Source: Sweltsa coloradensis
Lineage: Eukaryota > Arthropoda > Insecta > Plecoptera > Chloroperlidae
Reading direction: 5' to 3'
Assembly: GCA_024449915.1 (NCBI GenBank)
Contig: JAMZAV010000160.1
Location: 558,001-622,000, forward strand
Length of the DNA: 64,000 nucleotides
Part shown: positions 1 to 12,000 of the stretch, piece by piece
Position numbering within the stretch: position 1 is the stretch's first letter
Layout of the letters: each line of letters begins with the position of its first letter
Position numbers and translations under genes: made by a program
The notes under the pieces: model-generated
Databases searched by the model: none
What the model was told of the DNA's origin: nothing
The model's input: the letters and a program-made list of their open reading frames with translations, nothing else

Positions 1-675
1 ATCCAAAATCATCCAAACCAAATCTGACATACAACAATACCCCTTGATTTACTTCTGACGCCAAGTGTACATGTTGGACACGTCTGAGATCAGCCGCGCA
101 AACAGGATTTAAAAGCCCGGCGTCTGCAAATCATTTCATCTTCTCGACTTCTCGTCTGATCTACCTCGACATCCTTGTGACCATCAACAACAGAGAATAC
201 CTCGGCTAGCCTGATGTTAGTTTTTGCTCATTGCAAACAAGTTTGGTGCTTAGAATAGACCGTCCTCTCTTTATGCATGATATAATAACAAGGTAATGTG
301 AAAATGTCAGTTTCTTATGGGTGTGACTAATTGATGAAAATACGCTGTTTTATTTTTATCTGTATCATTTTGTGACATTTTTTCAAGTTCAAATGATTAG
401 TGCGAGATAACGTATGTATATCTTTCTACGTGTTGCCGATAGATAGTGATTAGTTCAACGACTTAGAATCGATTGAGCTGCGTCTGCATACCTTCTATAC
501 CATCGTATACAATCAAAGAAGTTACCGTACAGTGGCATTGCATTGATAACGAACTGCATGATAAGAATAAGAGAAGAACAGAATATAAACGACTCTTGGG
601 CATTTTTTAATGTTGCAATTTGTGAAAAAAAGTATGCCCGCTGTAGGGTATACACATCAGATTTAACCGGTGTGA
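1..675. other. Non-repetitive stretch without a recognised gene
   Basis: No recognisable coding exon is visible. The first 300 bases are richer in GC than what follows and hold the promoter candidate listed separately. The rest is AT-rich spacer up to the first SINE. Confidence 0.5.
108..293 (+). promoter_or_regulatory. Candidate TATA promoter with first exon and splice donor
   Basis: A TATA-like TTTAAAAG at 108-115 is followed about 25 bases later by TCATTTC (131-137), which resembles an initiator. A GC-richer leader follows, and a good donor, CAAG|GTAATG, lies at 292/293. The implied first exon would be about 160 bases and would contain only a short frame starting at 214. The arrangement is seen directly; that it is a promoter is inference. 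The motifs are short enough to arise by chance, and no downstream coding exon was recognised. Confidence 0.25.
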
Positions 676-916
676 CCCTTTTCAGGTGATTAACTAGGTA
701 TATTGCGGATAGGACAATATTGTGAAGGGATGTCCGATGGCTGTTTAAGAGGACTCAATCCCTTGCATTCGCATTAACGACTGAGGAAAACCTCAGAAAA
801 AACCTTCAGTCAGGATTGCCGGTCTCGACGGGATTCGAACCCGGGATCTCCCGAATCAGAGTCGACGCCAACACTGTCGGTGTTGCAATGTGAGTGTGTT
901 AGCCACCAGCCAGCCC
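676..916 (-). mobile_element. tRNA-derived SINE, copy A
   Basis: Read on the minus strand, this copy has a tRNA-like head with an A-box-like TGGCTGGTGGCTAA and a good B box GGGTTCGAATCCCG at about 831-845. The conserved body follows: GAGACCGGCAATCCTGAC, TGAAGG and an A/T-rich break. It continues with GGATTGAGTCCTC, CCCTTCACA and a block resembling TATCCGCAATATACCTA. The same blocks in the same order occur at 17188, 36828, 42865 and 54470, which defines a dispersed family. The terminal (ATT)n tail seen in other copies is missing or decayed here. A family name cannot be given without a SINE library. Confidence 0.75.
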
Positions 917-3900
917 TAGGGAAGGTCTGCCTCATTGTTTTGATAACACGAAGGTCGGTTGTAGGACTCGACCCTCTACAGAGAGAGCACAGAATTCCTG
1001 GGGAAGAGAATCGAACCTACTATCTCCAGGATTAAAAAGTAGTCATGATCTTGCATTGCCTATTGGTTGCCTGCTATGAAATCAAGTACAGTACAACCCT
1101 ACGTCAATGGGCAATGACATTTGACTCCAGAAGCACGTGCACCATAGAACAATGAACCGCAATCCTAAAATACCATTGATTTATTAATCGTGGCTATAAA
1201 ATTGAACAATTACTCAATAAATCTTAGTTTATTGCCTTCATTAATATTCGTATAGTTTTGCATTGTTGTTAATAGATAAGCTTGTGTTTTCGTAGTCGTG
1301 TTGTTGTTCTAGCAGGTGTGATAACGACGAGGTAGAGCATAATGCAAAGGATTTGAACGTAGGCCTACTAGTCAAGAAACAGCGCGTGCATGGCCGTGGT
1401 CGATTCCTTACTTTCAGCTAAGTGTATGACTTTTTTTGTATGAATCTTTGGTTTCAGCTTGAGTTCTAGTTAGAAGAAAGAAAACTTTATTGATTAAAAT
1501 AGTTTACTGTGGATTAAAACGACTTTATTTTATACACAAGACAACAACCATTATTGGAAAGGTAGAAACTAACAATAAGGACCTCCTATAAGCTCATTAG
1601 GATGACTCCCTAAAAGTTGACGAATCATATGATACTAGAAATTATATAACCGTTATTTTGTACTTGTTCTGCGTTTTTATTTTATCCACTTATACTAAAC
1701 GGTTTAAAATTGTCGGACATATTATAGTTATTGACAACGTAATCATAAAGATGCCACATTTAATTGAATATACGAAAATAATAAATATATTATCAATCAC
1801 AATAATTGTCATGTATTGGGCTTAGCAATCCATCGACTCAATTAGCGTCGCTACCAAAATACGAGGTATAAAGCAAAAATATATAACAAACTCATCAAAA
1901 TTCTTTGTGTTTCCTCGGTAGAACTCCATAAATGATTATTTCTGTTTGTCTTTAATTAGTTCATTTTAGAACATATAATTGTTTCCACTCTCGTACGTGA
2001 ATGTACGAGCGTCGACCTAATAATCGTGTGGTAATGAAAGCAGATTTCATTTCCAACCCACTCACCGGCGCTAGCTGATGGTTCGCCGATCAGCGGTCAG
2101 CAACCCTCTGTCTCCACTGCACGAGCCTGAAGACGACCAGCTCATTTCGACTCGATTCCTCACTGATATAAGCAACAAAAAAATTCAAAAATATCCACTC
2201 TGACGGAACCTGTTTTAAAAGACTATCGTTGGTTACAAACTCTAACAGTATTCAAGGTTTTGGCCGCGTATTTTAAAACGAGAGTGAAAATGATCATCTG
2301 AAATGATGTGGGCTGGAGACAGCAGTTAATTAGTGCATTAGAAAGTGGAACAAAATATCGGTATATTGCCTTTAGAATGGATTAAATTGGACAATTTCTG
2401 GTGAACCATATTATTAAAGTTATCTGATTTCACATGAAAGTGAAGAAATTTGCATCAAGATTTAGCATTTCATATTTCTTACATTTACTGGAGGCGTCTT
2501 TTTGCTTTCAAGTTTCTTAAACAATGTGATAATCGAGACGATGAATGGTGACTGTTAACTGGTATTGACTATATGATTAATTGCATTGCTTTTGCTTACT
2601 AGGGATTCGAACCCACATCCACACGTCGCCTGGTGCAAAAAGGGGTTGTGAATAACCGCCATTGCACAATGTACGAAACCCAACAAGCCATGGGTAGTAT
2701 ACATATAATTTATTTAACAATCCACATTTTTTCAAGTGCATTTTTTGTAGTAAACCATCCATGAAGCAAATTTCATGTTCATGTTCACCGTCGAATATAT
2801 TCAAACTCAACATAAAGTGATATCGTTATCTTTCTTTAATCGGACCCTAATCTAATTGAACTAGCAATCGCACTACCATGACGTCTAGGAAATATTATTG
2901 GGAGTGCTAGTACTTCCCTCAGACATAAAAGTTTAGTATGAGATTAGATAACAAATAGACGTGATTATATTTAAGAAAACTCTATCATTATCAATGAAAA
3001 AACTTTTCGTTATCTTTAACATTCTCCAACCTATGTATTTTACTAATAACATTAGATAACTGCCTGGGTCTACTATCGAACGATAGGTTACACGAACAAA
3101 ATAGAAGATGAAATAACTATACTAAGCGCTTCTAGAAATTTAGTATAGATAAAAATCAAATTCGTATTTTTAGAATTTATTTTAAATGGCAAGATAGATG
3201 GGGTGCAGTTCAGTATGTTTTACTTTTGTAGTAGGAAATCTGTCCAGGATCAACGTTTACCTGTTCAGTTGATAGTAATTGGAGGATATATCCATTATCC
3301 AAGGGTAATTTTACGAAACTCGATAATTATTACCAAAGGTCCTAAATTCGCATTTTGACTTGGAGACGACCAGGGACTCATTTGGGAAACTGTTTATTCT
3401 GCCTCTGTCAGTGCATAGTAGATAGAAACGAAACACGCATTAGGACAGCTTAATTAATTAATACACGAAATATTCTAGTGTGACCTTTGAAAACACAAAT
3501 ATTACAAATATTTTACGTAGACGTTCAATTTGAATGTAATAAAATGGTAGCTCTGAGAAGGCCAATTAAAATGCAGTTCGTCGAGTGGTATGACGTCAGT
3601 ACTCAGTGGTAGAGCGACGTGAGCTTCATTAGAATTCTCAATGTGACCTGTCGTCGGCTATGTGAGAGCATTCACAGAATACCCCGAGCTTCCGATTCTC
3701 GCACGTGCGTCGGCACCCAGCACACGTGAAACATCTGCACATAGCCTACCTGTTCTATTTGAAGTTATTACAGAACAAGATTATCAGTATACGGCGTGCG
3801 TCAGTGGCGGGAGCTTTTGGGGTGGGGATGGGGGGTCCCACAAAAGTGCCGCAGGCGATTTTTTTAAATATACGTAGTTTTGAAATGTTTTTCATGAAGT

Positions 3901-4850
3901 TAAGAAGTTAAACGTGAGTGTCCATGATAGACAGACGGGCCTAAACGTGCCTTGCAGATACCGTAGCACCCAATGTAACACCCATCATCCTCTTTACACC
4001 TAGCGGTCACACTCACGAAATGTTCTAGTTTGAAATATTATTTGACTAGTGCCGTTGCGTCGACATCACGAATGGATTATTTGTTTAAAGTGAAATTGTA
4101 TTACAAAAAAGTATTTTAAAAGGCTGAAAGTAATTTTAAAATGGCAAAATAAGGATTGTTTAAGAGCAAATTTATTGGTTTATCACTATGCCAATCACCG
4201 CTCGTATGTGCCTAGAAGAGTAATTCAGGTGTTTACTAAAGGTAACTTACTGGAAACAGCTACTACTGTTACGGACGTGTTCATCAATCAAAGTGCTCTA
4301 ATGAACTAATAAACTGTCGAGTGAAATCAGATCTCCCCTACCTTTGCAAACTCATGGTTTCGCCACGATTTCATGTCACAAGTTTCATCTCCATAAAGAA
4401 ATATTAGTCAAGTAAAAGATAACTACTTTATATATTTAGGTATTATGTAATATGGTAATAGTAATTGATATGGTGCCATTGTTTGTCTTGAGAAGTACTT
4501 TGTCACCTAAACGTGGCCTACTCCTACCGAGAAGAACCGACCTAATCAAGCCAGTATTGGCCAGGCATGGATGAGATGAGTGCATGCACCAAGCTGCCCC
4601 CGAGGATGATACAACGAACTGGTCGTACTTAGGTTCCCCGGCTTAACCTGAACTCTTAAGTAGTTACCTTTTATGTATTTGTTTTATTTTTATGTATCAA
4701 ATAAAGAAAATACTTGTTTTTTGTTGGCAGTCATAGAACCTCCGAAGCAAATGCAAATACGGATACGGGAGTATCAAAACTAGATGCGAAGCTAAAAATC
4801 AACATATGTCCAAGAAGAACATACACAAACTTTGCAGTGAATTCACATTT
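917..4850. other. Gene-free AT-rich spacer with scattered tRNA-like scraps
   Basis: No coding exon was recognised. Isolated B-box-like words on the minus strand occur near 1005 (GAATCGAACC) and 2605 (GGATTCGAACCC), probably remnants of old SINEs. An A-box-like CTCAGTGGTAGAGCG lies at 3603-3617 on the plus strand. A CAGTGGCGGGAGC followed by G-runs at 3811 resembles one end of a hAT-type element, but I found no partner end nearby. Confidence 0.5.
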
Positions 4851-4851
4851 T

Positions 4852-4945
4852 TGGTGGAGGTGCCGGGTAGAGAAGATGTCACTTTTAAAAAGTTCGCCCC
4901 GTCCCTTTGACCACAAAGGTCACCAAAAACATTCTGCATCATCCA
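4852..4945 (-). repeat. Dispersed repeat family with CCCGGCACCTCCACCA end, copy 1
   Basis: On the minus strand this copy runs from CAGAATGTTTTTGGTGACC to a terminal TACCCGGCACCTCCACCA at 4852. The same order of blocks (CAGAATGTTTT, then a GTGAYC/GTGACC word, then the CCGGCACCTCCACCA end) is found at 15825-16001 and 44981-45065. The end alone with a shared 5' part recurs at 46055-46251. The abrupt, shared end suggests a mobile element terminus. The class is unknown: it is neither a poly(A) tail nor a CTRR end. Confidence 0.55.
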
Positions 4946-5085
4946 CTGTTGAAGGTTGAAGGGTAATGCCAACAAAAACACATGTCAATCGGAGGTCGTG
5001 TTATGTTATTTGCGCGAGACGTGTAATCAGCACTGACAGACGAACAGAAAGGTGCTCATGGCGTGAGCTTTGCTAAAACCTGGTC

Positions 5086-5138
5086 CATTGATATTGAACC
5101 CCTATTGTAGGGCCTACAATAGGGATTCAATATCAATG
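5086..5138. repeat. Near-perfect 53-bp palindrome flanked by a 7-bp direct repeat
   Basis: Two 26-bp arms meet around a single central base and differ at one position (GAACCCC against GAATCCC). The palindrome is bracketed by ACCTGGT at 5078-5084 (with one extra C) and at 5139-5145. A flanking direct repeat around a palindrome is what a small foldback insertion would leave. Chance or template-switch duplication is also possible. Confidence 0.8.
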
Positions 5139-5145
5139 ACCTGGT

Positions 5146-6559
5146 ATTCTGCCCACTGCTTGTCCAGCCACGTATAGGGTACACAGGACAGTCCTCTTTT
5201 TTAATATTTTGTCACGCAAAATGCATTGATTAAAACAATATTGTAAACAAAATTTCCAAAACTTGCTTTGATGCAAAACGCGGTTTCACATTTTCATTTT
5301 TCTACTCTGATTTACCTGGTCACCGGAGTTTTATAATATTTATAATATTAATATTGAATGCGAATTTACTACGTAACCGCGAGTATTTGATTTGTATTTA
5401 AATATATTATTGCATAAAAAGCATAAAGCTTACACTGCAATTGCACCTTATTGAGCTCTTTAGAATCTTATGTAAACATCAAAACACTTTTTACGGGCAT
5501 GCATCTAAAATTGTCTCTCCAATCTTAACTAGCTTTAATTAATGATAAAAGCTCATTTGCTGCATGACTAGCCAACACGTGTTTTACTAGTACCGTAACT
5601 ATCGTCGTTAAAATGGAATATCTTCAATAGTAGTAGTAATATTTTACCAATATTTCTACCTATTTGTTTACTGGAAAACGGATAATTTCGTGGGAAAAAC
5701 AATATTTAATAGTTCAACGATTAATTCTTTGGATGGGTCCATCTAAAGTAGAAAATTTGTTTCGATGCTCTTTATACCCCCCCCCCCCCTGCAAGGGGTT
5801 TATATGATTCTACAAGATTTTCAAAATGCGTTACGTAACTGCATCACAGACTACAAAAACTTGAGATATAGGCTTTTTTGCCACCAAATTCTGCCGGGCT
5901 CCAAGAGTTGGAAAAGCACCTTTTACTGTTAGTATTTACCTAATCAAGGCTCCAGTATCGACGATGCATGTGTGTGCCGAGAAGGCTCGTGGAATTTCAA
6001 ATATGAAATAGACTTGGCGCCATGCAATTCAAACGCCGGTACTTGACACATGCATGAATACAATAATTTTCAAAACGAGTGTAACGAACGGTACGCTACT
6101 GATCGCTTCGCTACTGTTGTACAAGAAGTTGAAGAGTTACATTTTAATGTTCAGATTGAAACAGGTTGTTTCGTTTTCGCATAAATTTATACAAGTTACA
6201 AAAATGTTGCATTTAGACGTTCAAGTCAAAGCTGTATTATTTGGAGACTCAAACGAATGCAAAGAAGTGAGATCATGTAATTCTAAGATCAAAAAGCGCC
6301 CTAAAACCACTAACGTACTAATAGAACTGGAACACACGAATAAAAAACGCATTTTTTTAACTCCACTCCTACAAGCAAATCATTTTAAAAAGTAAATAGA
6401 GTAGAGAAGAGAAGTCTATTAACTTAAGAAAGTTAACCACTTTCCCGCCTACCTATTTTCTTGTCCGGTCTTTTGAAGAGTCAAGCGCCAACTCCCACCA
6501 CTGTCTAAGGTAAATCTTGAAGATGTTCCACTATCGTAGGTAATCCCATAAGTTCGTGT
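5146..6559. other. Gene-free AT-rich spacer
   Basis: No supported gene. A 13-base C run lies at 5777-5789. A 113-codon frame at 6054-6395 (plus strand) is basic and shows no family motif, so I did not call it. Confidence 0.5.
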
Positions 6560-6720
6560 AGCACCTCGCACGTGTTCGTAACTCACTTCACACTGGATGA
6601 CTGACTGACGCTGATGACGCGCCCGCCCCAGTCTGAAGCGAGCCGAGACTAGCGCTCAGGCGTGAGAAGAAGTAACGAATCTTCGGCGCCCCCCTCTCCA
6701 CAACATCGGAGGGAACACGC
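6560..6720. promoter_or_regulatory. CpG-rich block, possible regulatory DNA
   Basis: This block is GC- and CpG-rich against an AT-rich background. It includes GACGCGCCCGCCCC (6618-6631), which resembles overlapping E2F and GC-box sites, and a CACGTG E-box at 6569-6574. No TATA box or initiator is evident and no exon is recognised beside it. CpG richness in an otherwise AT-rich invertebrate sequence often marks regulatory DNA, but old GC-rich repeats are an alternative. Confidence 0.25.
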
Positions 6721-6873
6721 ACATGAGAGACGTAGACGCCACTTGCTTGTGGTGAGGAAAACCGATCTTCATTGTTATGTTCCTTATCATCGCCAAGTTC
6801 CTCGTCGTGGGTCTTCCGACAACCATGACAACCACCGGTTCATCCCCGATAATACCATTGACGTGATAAGACA

Positions 6874-7210
6874 CCTGCTACTGCTGTTGATGGAAGTCCA
6901 CTAAACTCAACCCCTATCCTTCTCCCTCCCTCCCCCAGACACCTGCTATTGTTGGAAGTCCTATACTCTCATCCCTTATTCTCCTTCCTCCCTCCCTCCA
7001 ACCCTCCCTCAGACCCTGCTGTTGTTGGAAGTCCTATACTCCCATCCCCTATTCTCCTTCCTCCCTCCCTTCCTCCCTCCCTCGGACCCTGCTGTTGTTG
7101 GAAGTCCTATACTCTCATCCCCTATTCTCCTTCCTCCCTCCCTCCTTCCCTCAGACCCTGCTGTTGTTGGAAGTCCTATACTCTCATCCCCTATTCTCCT
7201 TCCTTCCTTA
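6874..7210. repeat. Minisatellite with ~73-bp pyrimidine-rich unit
   Basis: The phrase CCTGCT...TTGTTGGAAGTCC...CTATACTC...ATCCCCTATTCTCC begins at 6942, 7015, 7088 and 7157, giving spacings of 73, 73 and 69. A diverged first unit begins at 6874. Each unit is made of TCC/CCTCCC tracts, so all three plus frames and one minus frame stay open. The ORFs here are by-products of composition. The pyrimidine strand bias could favour non-B DNA. Confidence 0.9.
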
Positions 7211-8859
7211 TGGGACTCGCGCAAACGCCAGAGCAGAAACTGGGAGAATTTCGGAATTCGATACCCCGCTGAGATGGATTTTTAAAATTTCTGTATTGAT
7301 TTACATAAAATAACTAATCATTCTACCTGCACCCACTTAATGTACATCCGAAATTTTATTCGTATATTTCCTATATGTTAAAATGATTACCACATGTGTA
7401 ACCTTACTTTGATGGTTAGTGACTGCTGGGTCGCTGGCTGCATGTTTCCTTGTACTCTGTCATACATTTCATATCCTCCTGCATGCTTGTCTCGCACGTC
7501 GTAGACAAGAGGAAGACGGGAGGGGGGCAAGAGGAAACATAATCACCGGTAATGAGAGGTAGAAGAAGATATCTGAACTTGAGAACAAAAGCTGAGCTGA
7601 CATAGCAATAGCAAACGTAGCTCGTCGAGTTTGAGTCTAGGGCTCAACCAACCATCATTCACTTTTCCTTCTGTCTGCCGTGCTACGTGCCTTCTTCGTA
7701 TGGCCTACTCGTCATCGACACGTCTCGTGACGTTTTGGCTCTGCCACTTGACATCACAGATGTCAGAAAGTTGATTAGTGCCACGGAAACATGAATCAAT
7801 GGCTGTGATACATTTTAAACTAAACATACCGGGAGTTTGTGTATACTTGATTTCGGATTTGTTGTATATTTATCGTGGTCATACATCCTAGTTGGCCAAG
7901 TTTAATATAGACCATATGCATACTGCAGGAATGGGCACTTGCTAAAGTTGACAGTGTCTATCGGGTCTTCTGTACCGATCTGAGGTCAAAGTTGAGATTT
8001 GTTTTGTAATGGTTGTGTCGGTCAGCTCAGGACACGTTCTGTAATTCGTATTCCAACTCCACCACCATGATACAAGTAATATTTAGGCTTCAAACCGAAG
8101 ATTGGGCTAAAACTTGATTATGAATTTTCTCTCAATCCACTAATCGTCGTCTCAAACTCTTGGCGAAGTCGTTTGACAATGACAATGAAAAACAATTACA
8201 AACGTCCATTCGCCCATGTGACAATCGAAGCTACGTCCATTTTAGAGATACATATTTCGGCCCCCCAACCGCATGAGCCATCGCGGACGGCCGTTGTGAT
8301 TGAATGGAGTTGGTTCTAAATATGTGGACAATATATAATAATGATTTATAATTGTTTTTATCTGGGGTTGTATCGAAAAATGTGTAACAATAACATTATG
8401 TCCGAAAGTGTTCTGTGCCGACGCCATCCCACACTTAACCCTCTCCCCTACCGCTTCAATTAGTTCCAACTAAAGAGCTGGTAAACAAAGGTCTCCGCTG
8501 AGTCGCCCTCAAGTGCATGGGTGGATTTCATGATGCGGGCGGATGTGTGCACGAATACAATTAGCTTGACCGTCCGTCGAACAGTTTCTTTTCCCCTTCA
8601 TCCACTCATTTAGTTCAACAACACAAAAAACCATCTTCCAGACTGTATGTGACTGCACGATGCACCACCGCCTCACGCTCAAGACAATTAACATTTCCAG
8701 CATGTTTTATTAGGTCGTTTGGCGAGCGGTCGTATAATGTGGCGTTGAGAACAATTATACAAGAGCTCTTATTTCATCACCACGAGGAAAATAATGTCTC
8801 AGTAGACTGGAAAACAATCACAGATTTCCTCACTTCACTTCACGTCTACTAGGTAAAGA
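7211..8859. other. Gene-free stretch with one tRNA-like head fragment
   Basis: No coding exon was recognised. On the minus strand near 8258-8285, GGCTCATGCGGTTGG matches the A box of the tRNA-like head seen complete at 37105-37180, so a SINE head fragment probably lies here. A B box was not found. Confidence 0.45.
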
Positions 8860-8864
8860 GCAAC

Positions 8865-9040
8865 AAGCCCCACGTGCACAAAGGCTGTTTCGCGCTCTGT
8901 GGGTGGAGTTTCCTGTTGTTGAGAGCGCCTGGTTTTTACGGGTTGTGTATAAATACTTTGCCACCAGTATTTAGTATTTCAAGCGTGTCCTAGGGTCGAA
9001 GAAAAACACTATTAAAATATTTCTTACGCAAATCTAAGGT
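8865..9040 (+). promoter_or_regulatory. Candidate TATA promoter with first exon and splice donor
   Basis: A consensus TATAAATA lies at 8948-8955. It is preceded by a CACGTG E-box (8871-8876) and a GC-rich proximal stretch, and followed about 30 bases later by AGTATTTCAAG as a plausible start region. A good splice donor, CTAAG|GTAATT, lies at 9038/9039, giving a short non-coding first exon of about 60 bases. This is the best core-promoter layout in the window. A small exon candidate sits 1.3 kb downstream at 10319-10347. The link to transcription is inference. Confidence 0.35.
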
Positions 9041-12000
9041 AATTTTAACTTTTAACTACGCATAAAAGAGAACTAATAATACACGTTTCCGTTAATATTT
9101 GTTTGATAGTTCAGATGCAATTATTGTCAGGGGCTATTTTAAAGCGCTGGTTCTCCTTATTTGCACACTGCACCTGCAGATGTACGGATTGGCTATGGAT
9201 GGATGTTGCTGTTTGAAATGGCATTTGAAAATCCAGGCCCACGGGTCCTAAAAAGCTCGAACAGTGTTTGAAGTATACATCGATTTGGAATGTAGGCACT
9301 AGGCAGCGTTGCAAGGGATGTGAAGTGTGAACTACCTCAAACGTTGCTTCATTATATCAACTCTTTATAAAATAAAAGAGCGAAAACCACACAAGTCGAC
9401 TTGATTTTGCTTTGCACCACAAGCACGAAGTCGAAAGAGGAGTGCGAAATCAAGTCGAATTTTGTAATTTTGTAATAGTTCATTTTAGAGAGAATCGTTA
9501 TAGGCACTCATGGAGACTCCAGCTCCCAGTGAAACCGGTGGTTTGTTTTTCCTTGATGTAACATGAACGTCGATTGGACGTAAGGCATTGATTATAGGAA
9601 TCATTGTACAGGGTTGTGCACTTTCCATCTCTGCTACTCTGCAAGTGCTAGAGCAAGTTGGCAGTTGGCTGTTGGGGTCTTTCCCTCATATTGGCCACAA
9701 CTAAGAGTGACAGTTAGGAAAGTTCATCGTCTGCGTGGCTCGATATGTTCGACTAACTAGTGGTTGGAGGTAAAGATTACATAATTGTGTTATTCGAGAC
9801 GTAAAACAACAAAGTCTATGCGTGACTTCTAAAGATTGAAGCTACTAAAATGTTGGCCAGAAAATAGATTCGTGACCCGTTCTAATGATATTCAATCCAG
9901 AGCTAATCCAAGGAGACATTACCTAATCGCTAATATTGTGCGCTACGTTTGTAATAACTTTATTCTTCTGTCGCAACGACTTCTGTTCTAAACTGTGACG
10001 TGCGATAAGGATAGTGCGTGGAAAGACGCCGTAAAGTTGTACTGCGAAGCGTTGAGTTAAGATGACTGAGATGTGATGTGATATGGGAAGTGGCTATTGG
10101 CTAATATCAACGAATTATGCTAAGTAGATTTCCGCGTACAACGCAGGAAAGTGATGGTAAATGGGGTCATGACAGCAACGTCTTGTTCCGAAAGCTTGCG
10201 TACAAAATAATAAATGCGTAACTAAATCTGTTAAAAGTTCACCGACGAAGTTTCATAACTCATTATTACTGATTACTAATTTGAATTTAGTTGCATCTTT
10301 GTATGTGTTTATTTTCAGTTTTAAACAAACCCAACGCAGTTTTTAAGGTAAGGATCCGATAAATATTTCATTCGCTTGTTACGCTGATTTTTAATTTCAT
10401 TATTAATTTTTATCTTTTAATTTAATTTATATCGATTTAGCCAATAAAACAATGATGTAGTAGTTAGCTATTCATGGGCCATGAATGGCTGATATTTCAT
10501 TCACGATTTTCGTCAAGAATCATTTTATTTTTCTAGAAACGTATGAATTAATTTTAAAAATAATTGGAAAAAATACGCAATTTCATGAGAATATGCAATG
10601 ACTTGAAATCTCTGATCACACTAGCATATTAAAAATTTATGATTTGAATTTATAATTAATTATTTAAAAGCATTATGACCTAACGGTTGACGCGCCCTTA
10701 ACCCAATGAAATAATATAATTCAATGCGTGGTAATAAGCTATCTTCTCAAACAACAATTTGTAGGTTTATAGAACACCTGAAGATTTTCCAAAGGAAAGT
10801 GACTTGATCAGTTGGGAGTGGCCGTTTCATATCGCGAGGAGCGCATAACTTGCCACAACGTGCGTCAATCTTACTATCCTTTCAATTAGCCACTAACTAT
10901 AAACTTTATGACCAAACTCACGAAGCCTACATCAAACAAAACAACGTAGGCTGAAAAACTTCGGCGGTTTAACTTCAAAGTTCACGAATACTACAAAAAA
11001 AACTTTGCACAAAATTGCGTGTTATATTTTATTATTTACTTAGACAGCTGGTATCATGTTCCCCCATCACATTCTAATTATTTACGTGTGTAATGTGGGT
11101 GTGATATGGGCGTAGTTCGTGTACGTCTTCTCTTAATGAGGTTGACTTGATGCTAGAGACCGCGACATGTTTGACGATGACGCGTTGATGGATGAGATAT
11201 GCCACAATGGCGATTATATCGATCCGCCCCTCAACTCACTAGCCATGTGCAATTAGGTTAATCGCCCTAGTTTTTAACACTGTTACACGAAAGATGAAAA
11301 AGAAAGGAGAGACATATTCTTTTCTTCCTACTCGCGGCGACCTGCATTCTGATTAAAACAGGAAGATTGCAGGTATCTATTTCTGCAGAAATGTATATGA
11401 TTGATGTCAAAATGTACTTAATTACAAAAACAAATACAATGATATGATTGCCATCAATTAAAGCAGATCATCCAGAAAAAGATCACACTCAAAATCACAC
11501 ACTAAAGCATCTGAATCAGTTGAAATGGTTATTACTACCGTAAATACCTCTCGGCTGGTAAAATGCCTTCGGTTAGCTAACGTTTTATTGCGAAGTAAGA
11601 ACTATATTTAGCTTGTGGTTGTTGCATTGCACCAAACCACGTCTTTAGTATCCACACCGAACTGGAAAACACAAAACTATTTGCATTAATATCCCAGAAA
11701 TATCCTCGGATTTTACGATAGAGAAGTCAATTAAATAAAACGTTTAAGATGCGATAAAACACAAATAGCATTCATAATGCGTTCTTTGGAATGTACACTT
11801 CAAAATATATTAGCCTTAGTTGCAGAGGAGTTAGGCAATTGCATTTAATTCGTAGTTATAGTACGCATAGTTCTTTATTATTTATCGGATACTTTCCGGT
11901 GACAAATCCGACATCAAGTTTGGTAAAACATATATCTATGATCTTCATCTCCATGATAATGATTTCAGAATGATCTCTAATAGCACAAATATTATCAATC

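Noticed and set aside
6054..6395. 113-codon plus frame with an N-terminal hydrophobic stretch
   Set aside because: The hydrophobic stretch is short, the rest is basic and simple, no motif was recognised, and no promoter or splice sites fit.
6656..7313. Several overlapping frames of 71-107 codons on both strands
   Set aside because: They lie in the 73-bp pyrimidine-rich minisatellite, where stops are rare in every frame; three plus frames repeat the same words.
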